Assembly (NCBI RefSeq): GCF_002224125.1
Contig: NZ_NCSM01000042.1
Span: forward strand, 1 to 64,000
DNA from: Streptomyces sp. NBS 14/10
Lineage (GTDB): Bacteria > Actinomycetota > Actinomycetes > Streptomycetales > Streptomycetaceae
DNA length: 64,000 nucleotides
Direction of reading: 5' to 3'
Part shown: in pieces, positions 37,863-50,466 of the stretch
How the letters are laid out: every line of letters starts with the position of its first letter
Position numbering within the stretch: position 1 is the stretch's first letter
Translations under genes and position numbers: made by a program
The notes under the pieces: generated by a model
Told to the model about the DNA's origin: nothing
The model's database searches: none
Seen by the model: the letters and a program-made list of their open reading frames with translations, nothing else

Positions 37863-40800
37863 TCAAGGGGCGGTGAAGCGATACGAGCCGGAGCCCACGC
37901 CGTAGACGGCGCAGCCATCGTCGAGGCGCAGGAAGGTCGCCCCGGCGTGGCTGATCCTGGACGCGGCTCGGGAGGTGGCGGCGGGCAGCCATACCTCGGC
38001 GGTCGTATTGACCGGCACGGACACGTCCAGAGTGAACGCGCCGTCGTTCGCCCGCGTCCACCGTGTGGTGATCGGGCCGTAGAGGGAGTCGTAGCGCCCG
38101 TTCGCCTCGTGTACGTCACCGCCGGGGCGGGGCCGGATGACGATGCCGCGGAAGCCGGGCTCGCCGATGCCGATGCCGGTGATGTTCTGGTACATCCACT
38201 CGCCCACCGAGCCATAGGCGTAGTGGTTGAACGAGTTCATACCCGGATCCTGGAAGCTCCCATCGGGTCTGAGGGAGTCCCAGCGCTCCCACATCGTCGT
38301 CGAGCCCCGGTCGATCTGGTACCCCCAGGAGGGGAACGTCCGCTGTTCCAGCAGTTGGTAGGCGACGTCGGTGTGGCCGGTGGCGGTGAGCGTGGGCAGC
38401 AGGCGCGGTGTGCCGAGGAAGCCGGTGGACAGATGCCGGTCCTTGCTCCGGATCAGCTCGACGAGCCGGTCGGCGGCGGGTGTTCGCGCGCTGTCCGGCA
38501 GCAGGTCCATGGACAGCGCCAGGACGTAGGCCGTCTGGGTGTCGCCCTTGATGGTGCCGTCCGCGGACACATACGCCCGGTTGAACGCCTCACGGATCTT
38601 CGCGGCCAGCGTGTCGTACGGCGCGGGGTCGTGGCCCAGCACCCGGGCGGACTTGGCCACCAGCTGTGTGCTGTGCGCGAAGTACGCGGTGGCGATGACG
38701 TCCTTGGGGGTCTCGTCGTCCACGTTGAGCCAGTCGCCGTATCCTTCGGCGGGCCGCAGATACCCGCTGCTGTGCTGCTCCAGATATGTGATCCAGGCCC
38801 GCATCGCGGGGAAGTTGTCCGCCAGTACCTGCCGGTCCCCATATGCCTGGTAGAGGTTCCATGGCACGGTGACGCCGGCGTCGCCCCAGCCGGCCGTGCC
38901 CTCGCCGAGGTTGCCGATGCGGGGCGCGACATCGGGGAACGCCCCGGCGTCGGACTGTCCGTCGCGCATGTCCCGGAGCCACTTGGCGAGGAAGCGGGCG
39001 GATTCCATGGTGTAGGCGGCGGTGGCGGAGAAGACGTTGATGTCCCCCGTCCACCCCAGCCGTTCGTCGCGGGCCGGAGTGTCGGTGGGGATGGACAGGA
39101 AGTTGCCCCGCTGGCCCCAGGTGATGTTGCGGTGCAGTTGGTTGAGCATCGGCACATCGGTCGTGAACGACATGGTGAAGGGGGCTCCGGTGTGCATGAC
39201 GCGCCCGGTGACGGCCTTTGTGTCCGGGGTGCCGGGGTAGCCGGTGACCTCGACATAGCGGAAGCCGTGGAAGGTGAAGCGCGGTTCGAACGTCTCCGTC
39301 CCCGAGCCCTTCAGGGTGTACGAGTCGGTGGCCTGGGCGGTGCGCAGATTGGCGGTGTAGAGCATGCCGTCCTTGTCCAGGACCTCGGCGTGGCGCAGCC
39401 GCACGGTCCGCCCGGCCTCGCCACGGACCCGCAGCCGCACCGAGCCCACCATGTTCTGACCCAGATCGAAGACGTACACACCGGGCTTGGGCTCGGTGAC
39501 GCGGACGGCGGCCAGCTCCCTCTCCACCCGGATCGGGGCATCCGCCTGGGCCACCACGGACACGGCGGATGTGGTGTCGGCCGGCACGGCGTCGACGGAT
39601 TTCCAGACGGCGTCGTCGAACGCGGCAGAGGACCAGCCGGCCACTTCCAGCCGGGCGTCGTACTCCTCCCCGGCCATCAGGTCGGCCGTCAGGATCGGGC
39701 CCGTGGCGCAGCGCCAGTCCGCGTCGGTGGTGATGCGATCGGTGCTGCCGTCGGCGTACGTGACCTCCAGCTCCGCCCGCAGGGCGGGCCGCTCGCCGTA
39801 CTGCTCCTGCCCGAGCCAGGCGACGCTGCCGGAGTACCAGCCGGACGCGAGGATCACGCCGATGGCGTTGGCGCCGCGCCGGAGCAGATCGGTGACGTCG
39901 TACGTCTGGTACTGGACGCGCTTGCGGTAGTCGGTCCAGCCGGGGGCGAGCTGGTCGCGGCCGACGCGGTGACCGTTGATCTCGGCCTCGTACAACCCGA
40001 GTGCCGTCGAGTACAGCCGCGCCCGCGCGACGGGCTTTGAGGCGAGCCGGAAGTCGCGGCGCACCAGGGCGGGGCGCTGCGCCGCCCGCACCCTGCCCCA
40101 CGGCCCGCCGCCCCACGGGGCGAGCACCTTGACGGCGGGCCAGGTGCCGTCGTCGTATCCGGGCAGATGCCAGTCGCCGGACGGCTCAGTGTCGGTGGCC
40201 TTCCAGGCGGCGGAGGTGGTGAGGGAACGGACACCGTCCGCGTCGGTCAGCTCCAGGACGCCCAGCAGTCCGGCGGGGCTCGACGAGGCGTTGACCGCGG
40301 CGACGGCGATGGTGTTGGCCCCTTCGCGGAGCAGGGCGGTGACATCGACGACCACCGGATGGCGCCAGTTCTCCTGGACGGGAGCGCGCCCCCCGATCTC
40401 AGTGCCGTTGACCCACGCGGTGAACCCGTCGTCGGCGACCAGTGCCAGTCGGGCGAGCCGCGCACTTCCGGACACGTCGAAGGAGCCGCGGAAGTACCGG
40501 GTCCCGGCGGGCGCGCTGGAGGCCGGGTCGCCCTCGGGGTACCAGACCCAGTCGGCCTTGGCCAGGTCGGGACCGCGGGTCACCGTGTCCGGCGCGGCGA
40601 CCCACTTCGCCGCCCCCTGGTCCTCGGTGCCCAGCCCGGTCTCCCACCACGTGGGCTCGCTCCAGGGCGAGGGCTTGCCCTGGCCGTCCCAGACCCGGAC
40701 CGCCCAGTGGTAACGGGTCCGGGCGCGCAGCTTCGGGCCGTCGTACGGGACCGACACGGACTGGCCGGAGCTCACCTTGCCGCTGTCCCAGACGTCCGGG

Positions 40801-41078
40801 GCGCCGATCCGGCCCGGGGAGGTCGCGACGCGCACCTGGTACGCGCTCTGCGCTTGGTTGCGCCGGTCCGAGCCGAGCTGCCAGCTGAGGCGAGGATGCG
40901 GGGTGTCCAGCCCGAGCGGGCGGTCGGCGTATTCCACGGTGGTCTTCTCGACCCGGAGCCCGCCGTATCCGGGCTCGGCCGCCTCGGCTTTCCCGGTGGT
41001 CGCCGCGAGGGCGGTCAGGCCGGTGAGGGCGGGGCCCGCAGCGGTGGCGGTGCCGAGGAGGTTCCTTCTGCTGATCAC
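37863..41078 (-). CDS. Secreted alpha-L-rhamnosidase, GH78 with CBM67-like insert
   Basis: 1,071 aa from GTG 41078, giving a Tat-type leader SRRNLLGTATAAGPALTGLTALAA directly at the N-terminus. Order: Fn3-like N-domain (LRVEKTTVEYADRPLGLDTPHPRLSWQL), CBM67-like insert at about 180-300 (TRYFRGSFDVSGSARLARLALVADDGFTAWVNG), Bac_rhamnosid N-domain, then the (alpha/alpha)6 barrel with RDERLGWTGDINVF and DWLNVDDETPKDVIATAYFAHS carrying the acidic catalytic residues, and a beta C-domain. It releases terminal rhamnose from pectic rhamnogalacturonan or flavonoid glycosides outside the cell. Monocistronic; two LacI-like operators lie upstream. Confidence 0.95.
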   Translation of the reverse strand: MISRRNLLGTATAAGPALTGLTALAATTGKAEAAEPGYGGLRVEKTTVEYADRPLGLDTPHPRLSWQLGSDRRNQAQSAYQVRVATSPGRIGAPDVWDSGKVSSGQSVSVPYDGPKLRARTRYHWAVRVWDGQGKPSPWSEPTWWETGLGTEDQGAAKWVAAPDTVTRGPDLAKADWVWYPEGDPASSAPAGTRYFRGSFDVSGSARLARLALVADDGFTAWVNGTEIGGRAPVQENWRHPVVVDVTALLREGANTIAVAAVNASSSPAGLLGVLELTDADGVRSLTTSAAWKATDTEPSGDWHLPGYDDGTWPAVKVLAPWGGGPWGRVRAAQRPALVRRDFRLASKPVARARLYSTALGLYEAEINGHRVGRDQLAPGWTDYRKRVQYQTYDVTDLLRRGANAIGVILASGWYSGSVAWLGQEQYGERPALRAELEVTYADGSTDRITTDADWRCATGPILTADLMAGEEYDARLEVAGWSSAAFDDAVWKSVDAVPADTTSAVSVVAQADAPIRVERELAAVRVTEPKPGVYVFDLGQNMVGSVRLRVRGEAGRTVRLRHAEVLDKDGMLYTANLRTAQATDSYTLKGSGTETFEPRFTFHGFRYVEVTGYPGTPDTKAVTGRVMHTGAPFTMSFTTDVPMLNQLHRNITWGQRGNFLSIPTDTPARDERLGWTGDINVFSATAAYTMESARFLAKWLRDMRDGQSDAGAFPDVAPRIGNLGEGTAGWGDAGVTVPWNLYQAYGDRQVLADNFPAMRAWITYLEQHSSGYLRPAEGYGDWLNVDDETPKDVIATAYFAHSTQLVAKSARVLGHDPAPYDTLAAKIREAFNRAYVSADGTIKGDTQTAYVLALSMDLLPDSARTPAADRLVELIRSKDRHLSTGFLGTPRLLPTLTATGHTDVAYQLLEQRTFPSWGYQIDRGSTTMWERWDSLRPDGSFQDPGMNSFNHYAYGSVGEWMYQNITGIGIGEPGFRGIVIRPRPGGDVHEANGRYDSLYGPITTRWTRANDGAFTLDVSVPVNTTAEVWLPAATSRAASRISHAGATFLRLDDGCAVYGVGSGSYRFTAP

Positions 41079-41141
41079 ATGCGTCTCCCGGGTGAGGAGG
41101 GCTTGGCAAGAGCAGGGCAGGGGCTGCACACATCCGAGATA

Positions 41142-41274
41142 TGAAACGATTCAACAACGGGGCGCACTGCGGCTTACGCTCGCATACCCATGTGAGTGCT
41201 ATACGGCAATGGTGGACACCTTTGACGCCCGGAGGCAGCGACGTTCACTGTCGCGTCAGAGTTGAATCGTGTCA
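41142..41274. promoter_or_regulatory. Pair of LacI-type operators upstream of the rhamnosidase gene
   Basis: TGAAACGATTCA at 41142-41153 and TGAATCGTGTCA at 41263-41274. One is close to the reverse complement of the other (11 of 12), with the central CG typical of LacI-family sites. They flank the probable GH78 promoter and are 121 bp apart, which could allow looping. No LacI gene is adjacent. Confidence 0.6.
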
Positions 41275-41319
41275 ATGCTTTGCACAGCGACTGGCCGGAA
41301 GCGACTGCGACCGGATGTC

Positions 41320-41670
41320 TCAGCGGGCGGACACCCCTGCCTCCGGAGCGGACGCGGCCACCAGCGCCGACAGCAGGCCCGGGAAGCGCTCTTCCATGTC
41401 GTCCGTGCGGAGCGTGTTCATCTTCGTCGTCCCGACGTAGTACTGCCGGATCACTCCCGCCTCCCGCAACACATTGAAGTGGTGCGTCAGCGTGGACCGG
41501 GACACCGACACATCGAAGGTGCCGCAGCTGATGTCCTTCTCGGCGCGGGCCAGTTGGGACACCACGGCGCGCCGCACCGGATCCACCAGGGCGTCCAGCA
41601 CCTGCTGCAACGAGACCTCCGCCATGGCTGGGTGCTCCACCGTCCGTGAAGAGGTGCGGGGGCGGGCCAT
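41320..41670 (-). CDS. ArsR-type winged-helix repressor
   Basis: 116 aa from ATG 41670 (AAGGAG upstream). Sequence LQQVLDALVDPVRRAVVSQLARAEKDISCGTF, then STLTHHFNVLREAGVIRQYYVGTTKMNTLR, is an ArsR/DUF2087-like wHTH without an obvious metal Cys pair. It diverges from an SDR gene with a palindrome between them. It probably represses that SDR in response to an organic ligand. Confidence 0.87.
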   Translation of the reverse strand: MARPRTSSRTVEHPAMAEVSLQQVLDALVDPVRRAVVSQLARAEKDISCGTFDVSVSRSTLTHHFNVLREAGVIRQYYVGTTKMNTLRTDDMEERFPGLLSALVAASAPEAGVSAR

Positions 41671-41712
41671 GGCGACTCCTTGGGGCGACTTCTGCGTGTT
41701 CAGGTCATAGTA

Positions 41713-41724
41713 CGACGTACGTCG
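41713..41724. promoter_or_regulatory. ArsR operator candidate, perfect 12-bp palindrome
   Basis: CGACGTACGTCG, 43 bp upstream of the ArsR start in the divergent promoter with the SDR gene. An equivalent copy was not seen elsewhere nearby. Confidence 0.55.
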
Positions 41725-41870
41725 AATGCCGATGAGCGTCAAATTTTGGCGGGCTCCTCGAGAGGCGGCGGCCCGCTTCCCCGGAGACGATGCGTTCATG
41801 GAGTCCCACTTCCCCGTGCGGCAAGTGGCGAGCGGCTGTGGACACCGCGCTCCTCATGCCACTTCCTCTG

Positions 41871-41914
41871 AAGGCTCATGAAAGCTCACGAAAGCCCATG
41901 AACGCTCATGAAAG
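41871..41914. repeat. 10-bp tandem repeat immediately upstream of the SDR start
   Basis: Four and a half units of AARGCTCATG (AAGGCTCATG, AAAGCTCACG, AAAGCCCATG, AACGCTCATG, AAAGG). The period is one helical turn, and the last unit supplies the AAAGG ribosome site of the SDR gene. Repeated ATG triplets could act as decoy starts. Confidence 0.85.
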
Positions 41915-41923
41915 GTGTGCACC

Positions 41924-42700
41924 ATGACCACGCAGACTCCCGCCCGTCCCCTCGCCGGCCGCGTGGCGGTCGTCACCGGTGCCTCCAGCGGTATCGGCGA
42001 GGCATCTGCCGAGCATCTGGCCTGGTTGGGCGCCCGTGTCGCCGTCCTGGCCCGGCGCGCCGAGCGGCTGAACGACCTGGTCGCCCGGATCGAGAAGAAC
42101 GGCGGCCAGGCCCTGGCCCTGACGGTCGACGTGACCGACACCGCGGCGGTACGGACGGCAGCGGAGCGGGTGGCGGCCGAGCTGGGCGGTGCCGATCTGC
42201 TGTTCAACAACGCGGGCGTCATGCTCCCCGCACCGATCGAGGAGCTGGCCACCGACCAGTGGCAGCGCCAGATCGACCTCAACATCACCGGCCTGATGAA
42301 CACCATCGGCGCCTTCACCCCCCAGCTCGTCAAGGCCGCGAGGGAACGCGGAGTGGCCGACCTGATCAACACCTCGTCGATCGCGGCCCAGGGCGTCTTC
42401 CCGAACTTCGCCGTCTACTCCGCCACCAAGGCATACGTCACCCACCTCTCCCGCCATCTGCGGGTCGAGCTGGGCCCCAAGAACGTACGCGTCTCAGCCA
42501 TCGAGCCAGGCATCGTCGGCACGGAACTGCAGAACCACGTCACCGACGACGGGGCCCTCGCATGGCTGGAGAGCTCCAAAGAGACGGTGGAATGGCTCAC
42601 CCCTCACGACATCGCGCAGACCATCGGCTTCATCGCGAGCCTCCCGCCACGCGCCAACCTCCAGCAGGTCACCATCATGCCCACCGCCCAGACCAGCTGA
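41924..42700 (+). CDS. NADP-dependent short-chain dehydrogenase
   Basis: 258 aa from ATG 41924 (AAAGG 8 nt upstream; GTG 41915 is less likely). Motifs: TGASSGIGEAS, LARRAERL (Arg after beta-2, suits NADP), NNAGVM, NTSSIAAQG, YSATK. It resembles the YdfG/clavaldehyde-dehydrogenase-like SDRs of broad specificity. It is probably regulated by the divergent ArsR protein. Substrate unknown. Confidence 0.9.
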   Translation: MTTQTPARPLAGRVAVVTGASSGIGEASAEHLAWLGARVAVLARRAERLNDLVARIEKNGGQALALTVDVTDTAAVRTAAERVAAELGGADLLFNNAGVMLPAPIEELATDQWQRQIDLNITGLMNTIGAFTPQLVKAARERGVADLINTSSIAAQGVFPNFAVYSATKAYVTHLSRHLRVELGPKNVRVSAIEPGIVGTELQNHVTDDGALAWLESSKETVEWLTPHDIAQTIGFIASLPPRANLQQVTIMPTAQTS

Positions 42701-42775
42701 CCGCCACCGGTCGCGGGAGGAGACCCGGGTCAGCTCTCCCGGATCTGGTCCGCCACCATGACGACAACGGCTCGG

Positions 42776-43773
42776 TCAGGGGGTGAGTACGTCCTGGGGC
42801 AGCAGTCCCTCCGCGCGCAGATCCCGCCAGAAGTCCGCGGGCACGGGAGCCCTGAACTGCGCCGCCGCATCGGCGACTTCGCCCGGTGAGCGCGCGCCGA
42901 CGAGAACGCTGGCGACCGGGTCCGGCGCCGCCGAGAAGGCGAGGGCCGCGGAGCGCAGCGTGGTGCCGTGCCGCTCGGCCACGGCGCGCATACGGCGGGC
43001 GCGGTCCAGCAGGTCCGGGGGGACGGCCGCATAGTCGTACATCGCCCCCGGGCGGGGGTCGGCCAGTACCCCGGAGTTGTAGATGCCGCCGATGACCACG
43101 GATGTGCCGCGTTCCCGCGCCGCGGGCAGCAGGGCGGCGCCGGCCCGCTGATCGAGGAGGGTGTAGCGGCCCGCGCACAGCACGGCGTCGACGTCGGTGT
43201 CCCGGACGAAGCGGGTGAGCATGTCGGCCTGGTTCATCCCGGCGCCGATGGCGCCGATCACGCCCTCCCCTCGCAGCCGCTCCAGCTCCGGATAGCTCTC
43301 GCGGAAGGCCTGTTCGGCGTGGTCGTCGGGGTCGTGGAGGTAGACGATATCGACGCGGTCGAGGCCGAGGCGGTTCAGGCTGTCCTCGATCGAGCGGCGG
43401 ACACCGGCCGCGCTGAAGTCCCAGACGCGCCGGTGGGCGGGGAGGCCGTCCCGGCCCGGCTCCACGGGCTCCGCGGGCTCCAGCAGGCGGCCGACCTTGG
43501 TGGAGATCACATAGCCGTCGCGGGCACGGGGGCGCAGGGCCCGGCCGAGGCGGCGTTCGGCCAGGCCGGCGCCGTAGTGGGGCGCGGTGTCGAAGTAGCG
43601 GATGCCCGCGTCCCACGCGGCGTCCACGGTGGCGTACGCCTGCTCGTCGCCGACCGGTGTGAACAGGTGGCCGATGGCCGCGGACCCGAAGGACAGCGCG
43701 GTGACCGGGACGCCGCTGCGGCCGAGTACGCGGATGGGCGGGGCGGCCGCCTCACCGCCGGGCGCGCGGCGGG

Positions 43774-43777
<4 letters not shown>
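42776..43777 (-). CDS. Aldo/keto reductase, D-threo-aldose (L-fucose) dehydrogenase-like
   Basis: 333 aa; ATG 43777 overlaps the GH29 stop (ATGA). Catalytic tetrad visible: Asp and Tyr in YFDTAPHYGAGLAERRLG, Lys in ISTKVGRLL, His in IVYLHDPDDH. The N-terminal LGRSGVPVTALSFGSAAIG and the GVIGAIGAGMNQ segment match D-threo-aldose 1-dehydrogenases, which oxidise L-fucose and related sugars to lactones. Being last in a GH2-GH29 operon supports L-fucose as substrate. The operon appears to have lost its promoter, so expression is doubtful. Confidence 0.85.
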
Positions 43778-47722
<3,945 letters not shown>

Positions 47723-47723
47723 G

Positions 47724-48317
47724 TCACCCAGGCGGCAGGCGTAGTCCCGCGATGAGGAGTTCGACCAGTCGTCGTGCGTCGTAGTCGGGATTGTGCTCGG
47801 CGCCGATGCAGAGGTTTCCGACGCCGCGCATGAGCTGGATGGCCGCCACGTCGGATCGGATCTCGCCGGCATCGACCGCGGCGTCGAGCAGCTGGGTGCA
47901 CACGGGCACGAGGCGGTCGAGGAAGTAGGCGTGCAGCGTCTCGAAGCCGGCGTTGTCGGACTGCAGCACGGCGGCGAGTCCGTGCTTGGTGACCAGGAAA
48001 TCAACGAAGAGGTTGATCCACTGCCCCAGCGCGGCATGCGGGGTCGCGCTGCTCGCCAGCAGGGCCGGACCCGCCTCGGCGCATGCCTCGACCTGGTGCC
48101 GGTAGACGGCGATGATCAGATCCGCTCGCGTCGGGAAGTGGCGGTAGATCGTGCCCACCCCGACGCCGGCCTTCGCCGCGATGTCACGTACCGGCGCTTC
48201 CACGCCTGACGCGACGAAGGTCGAGGCGGCCGCGTCGAGCAGGGTCTCCTGGTTGCGCCGGGCGTCCGCCCGCTTGGACCGGGCCGCGCGTCCCGCGCCC
48301 TCGTCGCTGTCGATCAC
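47724..48317 (-). CDS. TetR-family repressor
   Basis: 197 aa from GTG 48317 (AAGGAG upstream). HTH: QETLLDAAASTFVASGVEAPVRDIAAKAGVGVGTIYRHFPTRADLIIAVYRH. The C-terminal helical ligand domain fits the group that regulates oxidoreductase genes. It diverges from an AKR-LLM gene pair, with two CGGAAC-N3-GTTCCG palindromes between. Its stop is 1 bp from the signal-protein fragment stop on the other strand. Confidence 0.93.
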   Translation of the reverse strand: MIDSDEGAGRAARSKRADARRNQETLLDAAASTFVASGVEAPVRDIAAKAGVGVGTIYRHFPTRADLIIAVYRHQVEACAEAGPALLASSATPHAALGQWINLFVDFLVTKHGLAAVLQSDNAGFETLHAYFLDRLVPVCTQLLDAAVDAGEIRSDVAAIQLMRGVGNLCIGAEHNPDYDARRLVELLIAGLRLPPG

Positions 48318-48361
48318 CGCACCGCTCCTTCCACCGCCCGGCCATCAACGAACTTGCCAAG

Positions 48362-48403
48362 CGGAACAACGTTCCGTATCGTCTTTTCCGGAACGAGGTT
48401 CCG
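48362..48403. promoter_or_regulatory. Two TetR operators CGGAAC-N3-GTTCCG
   Basis: Perfect copies at 48362-48376 and 48389-48403, 27 bp apart, in the TetR/AKR divergent promoter. The outer arms extend into a larger inverted pair CAAGCGGAAC / GTTCCGCTTG. Identical 6-bp arms and spacers of three make this a confident repressor target. Confidence 0.8.
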
Positions 48404-48499
48404 CTTGCTCATGATGCCAGAGCAGGGACCCGGCAGCCAAACCACGCATTGTCATCACGCGATACCGCCACGCTTCATCCGCAGTGGAGGAACACAGTC

Positions 48500-49519
48500 A
48501 TGCAGTACCGCACCTTGGGCCGCACCGGTGTGCAGGTCAGCTCTCTCGCGCTCGGCGCCATGAACTTCGGCAGGATCGGGCGCACCACCCAGGACGAGGC
48601 CACCGCCATCGTCGATGCCGCCCTCGAGGGCGGGATCAACCTCATCGACACCGCCGATATGTACAGCGCGGGCGAATCGGAGGAGATGGTCGGCAAGGCC
48701 ATCGCCGGCCGCCGCGACGACATCGTGCTGGCCACGAAGGCCGGCATGCCGATGGGCGACGAGCGCAACCATCGGGGCAGTTCGCGCCGCTGGCTGGTCA
48801 CCGAGCTGGACAACAGCCTGCGCCGGCTCGGTGTCGACCACGTCGATCTCTACCAGATCCACCGCTGGGACCCGAACACCAGCGACGAGGAGACGCTGTC
48901 GGCGCTGACCGACCTCCAGCGCGCCGGAAAGATCCGCCACTTCGGCTCCTCGACGTTTCCCGCATACCGCATCGTGCAGGCCCAGTGGGCCGCCCGCGAG
49001 CACCGCCTGAGCCGCTATGTCACCGAGCAGCCCAGCTACTCGATCCTGCAGCGCGGTATCGAGAGCCATGTGCTGCCCGTGACCGAACAGTACGGGCTCG
49101 GTGTGCTGGTGTGGAGCCCGCTGGCCGCGGGCTGGCTGTCGGGCGCGGTCCGCGAGGGCCGGGAGATCACCACCAGCCGCTCGACGTTCATGCCGGAGCG
49201 CTTCGACATCGCCATCCCCGCCAACCGGGCCAGGCTCGACGCCGTCGAGCGGCTGGCCGAAGTCGCCGACGAGGCCGGTCTGACCATGATCCAGCTCGCG
49301 CTCGGATTCGTGACCGCGCATCCCGCCGTGACCAGCGCGCTCATCGGCCCCCGCACCCTGGACCATCTGCACACGCAGCTCGCCGCCGCCGACACCGTGC
49401 TCTCGGCCGATGTGCTCGACGCCATCGACGCGATCGTCGCGCCCGGTGTCGACCTGGCCGCGCACGAGAAGCACGACACTCCGCCCGCGCTGCTCGACCC
49501 GTCGCTGCGGCGCCGCTGA
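48500..49519 (+). CDS. Aldo/keto reductase (YajO/Tas-like)
   Basis: 339 aa from ATG 48500, with GGAGG upstream. Tetrad: Asp and Tyr in LIDTADMYSAGESEEMVG, Lys in VLATKAGMPMG, His in DLYQIHRWDP; C-terminal ALIGPRTLDHLHTQL binds the NADPH phosphate region. Probably an NADPH carbonyl reductase of broad range, controlled by the divergent TetR protein and co-transcribed with the LLM gene 25 bp downstream. Confidence 0.92.
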   Translation: MQYRTLGRTGVQVSSLALGAMNFGRIGRTTQDEATAIVDAALEGGINLIDTADMYSAGESEEMVGKAIAGRRDDIVLATKAGMPMGDERNHRGSSRRWLVTELDNSLRRLGVDHVDLYQIHRWDPNTSDEETLSALTDLQRAGKIRHFGSSTFPAYRIVQAQWAAREHRLSRYVTEQPSYSILQRGIESHVLPVTEQYGLGVLVWSPLAAGWLSGAVREGREITTSRSTFMPERFDIAIPANRARLDAVERLAEVADEAGLTMIQLALGFVTAHPAVTSALIGPRTLDHLHTQLAAADTVLSADVLDAIDAIVAPGVDLAAHEKHDTPPALLDPSLRRR

Positions 49520-49544
49520 CCGTACGGAAAGGATCAACAGCTCC

Positions 49545-50435
49545 ATGCCGTACCCACCCCGGCCTCGTTTCGGCATCATGACCGCTCCCATGCACGTCGA
49601 CTACCACGACGTCCTGCGGATCTGGCGCGAGGCGGACACCATCCCGGAGGTCGAGCACGCCTGGTTGTTCGATCACCTCATGCCGATCGGCGGCGACCCG
49701 AACGGACCGACGTACGAAGGCTGGACACTGCTCTCGGCCCTCGCCGCCCAGACCCGACGGCTGCGGCTCGGCCTGCTGGTGACCAGCAACCGGTTCCGAC
49801 CGCCCGCGATGCTGGCCAAGATCGCCACGACCGTCGACATCGTCTCCGGCGGACGGCTCGACTTCGGCATCGGCGTCGGCTCACGCCCCAGCCCTCCCGC
49901 GGCCCACCGCGAGTACGCGGCACACGGCCTGCCCTTCCACGACACCGCGCACGCCGTGGGGAGCCTCGCCGAAGCCTGTACGTTGATCCGGCGGCTGTGG
50001 ACCGAGGAGGAGCCGTTCGACTTCGACGGCACCTACCACCAGCTCACCGGGGCGTTCGGCAACCCCAAACCCGTCCAGCGCCCCTGTCCGCCGATCCTCA
50101 TCGGCGGACGCTCGGCCCCGACACTGCGCGTGGTCGCCGAACACGCCGACATGTGGAACATCCCCGGCGGCGACATGGACGACGTCGTGCGCCGCAGTGC
50201 GCTGCTGGACCGCTACTGCGCCGAGATCGGTCGCGACCCCGCCTCGATCACCCGCTCGATCCACCTGTCCGTCTCGTACGACCGGCCCGGCGCCACCCGG
50301 GACGCGATCGACGAGGCGATCGACGCCGGCTTCGGGCATATCGTCCTCGGACTGTCGACGCCCTACCCCGTCAACGTGGCGCGGTGGGTCGCCGACGAGC
50401 TCATCAACACATCGGCCCGGGGCAAGTCCTCGTAG
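49545..50435 (+). CDS. LLM-class (luciferase-like) F420-dependent oxidoreductase
   Basis: 296 aa from ATG 49545, after an AAAGGATC site. TIM-barrel signatures: AWLFDHLMPIGGDP, LGLLVTSNRFRPPAMLAKIATTVDIVSGGRLDFGIGVG, and the C-terminal PCPPILIGGRSAPTLRVVAEHADMWN. These fit the F420-using branch common in actinobacteria rather than FMN monooxygenases, though cofactor choice is inferred. Second gene of the TetR-controlled redox pair; the substrate is unknown. Confidence 0.9.
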   Translation: MPYPPRPRFGIMTAPMHVDYHDVLRIWREADTIPEVEHAWLFDHLMPIGGDPNGPTYEGWTLLSALAAQTRRLRLGLLVTSNRFRPPAMLAKIATTVDIVSGGRLDFGIGVGSRPSPPAAHREYAAHGLPFHDTAHAVGSLAEACTLIRRLWTEEEPFDFDGTYHQLTGAFGNPKPVQRPCPPILIGGRSAPTLRVVAEHADMWNIPGGDMDDVVRRSALLDRYCAEIGRDPASITRSIHLSVSYDRPGATRDAIDEAIDAGFGHIVLGLSTPYPVNVARWVADELINTSARGKSS

Positions 50436-50466
50436 CGCCCGCGTACGGGCCGTGGCGCGCGGGGCC

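Noticed and set aside
37800..40040. 746-aa plus ORF opposite GH78
   Set aside because: Shadow of the rhamnosidase; G/V-rich and motif-free.
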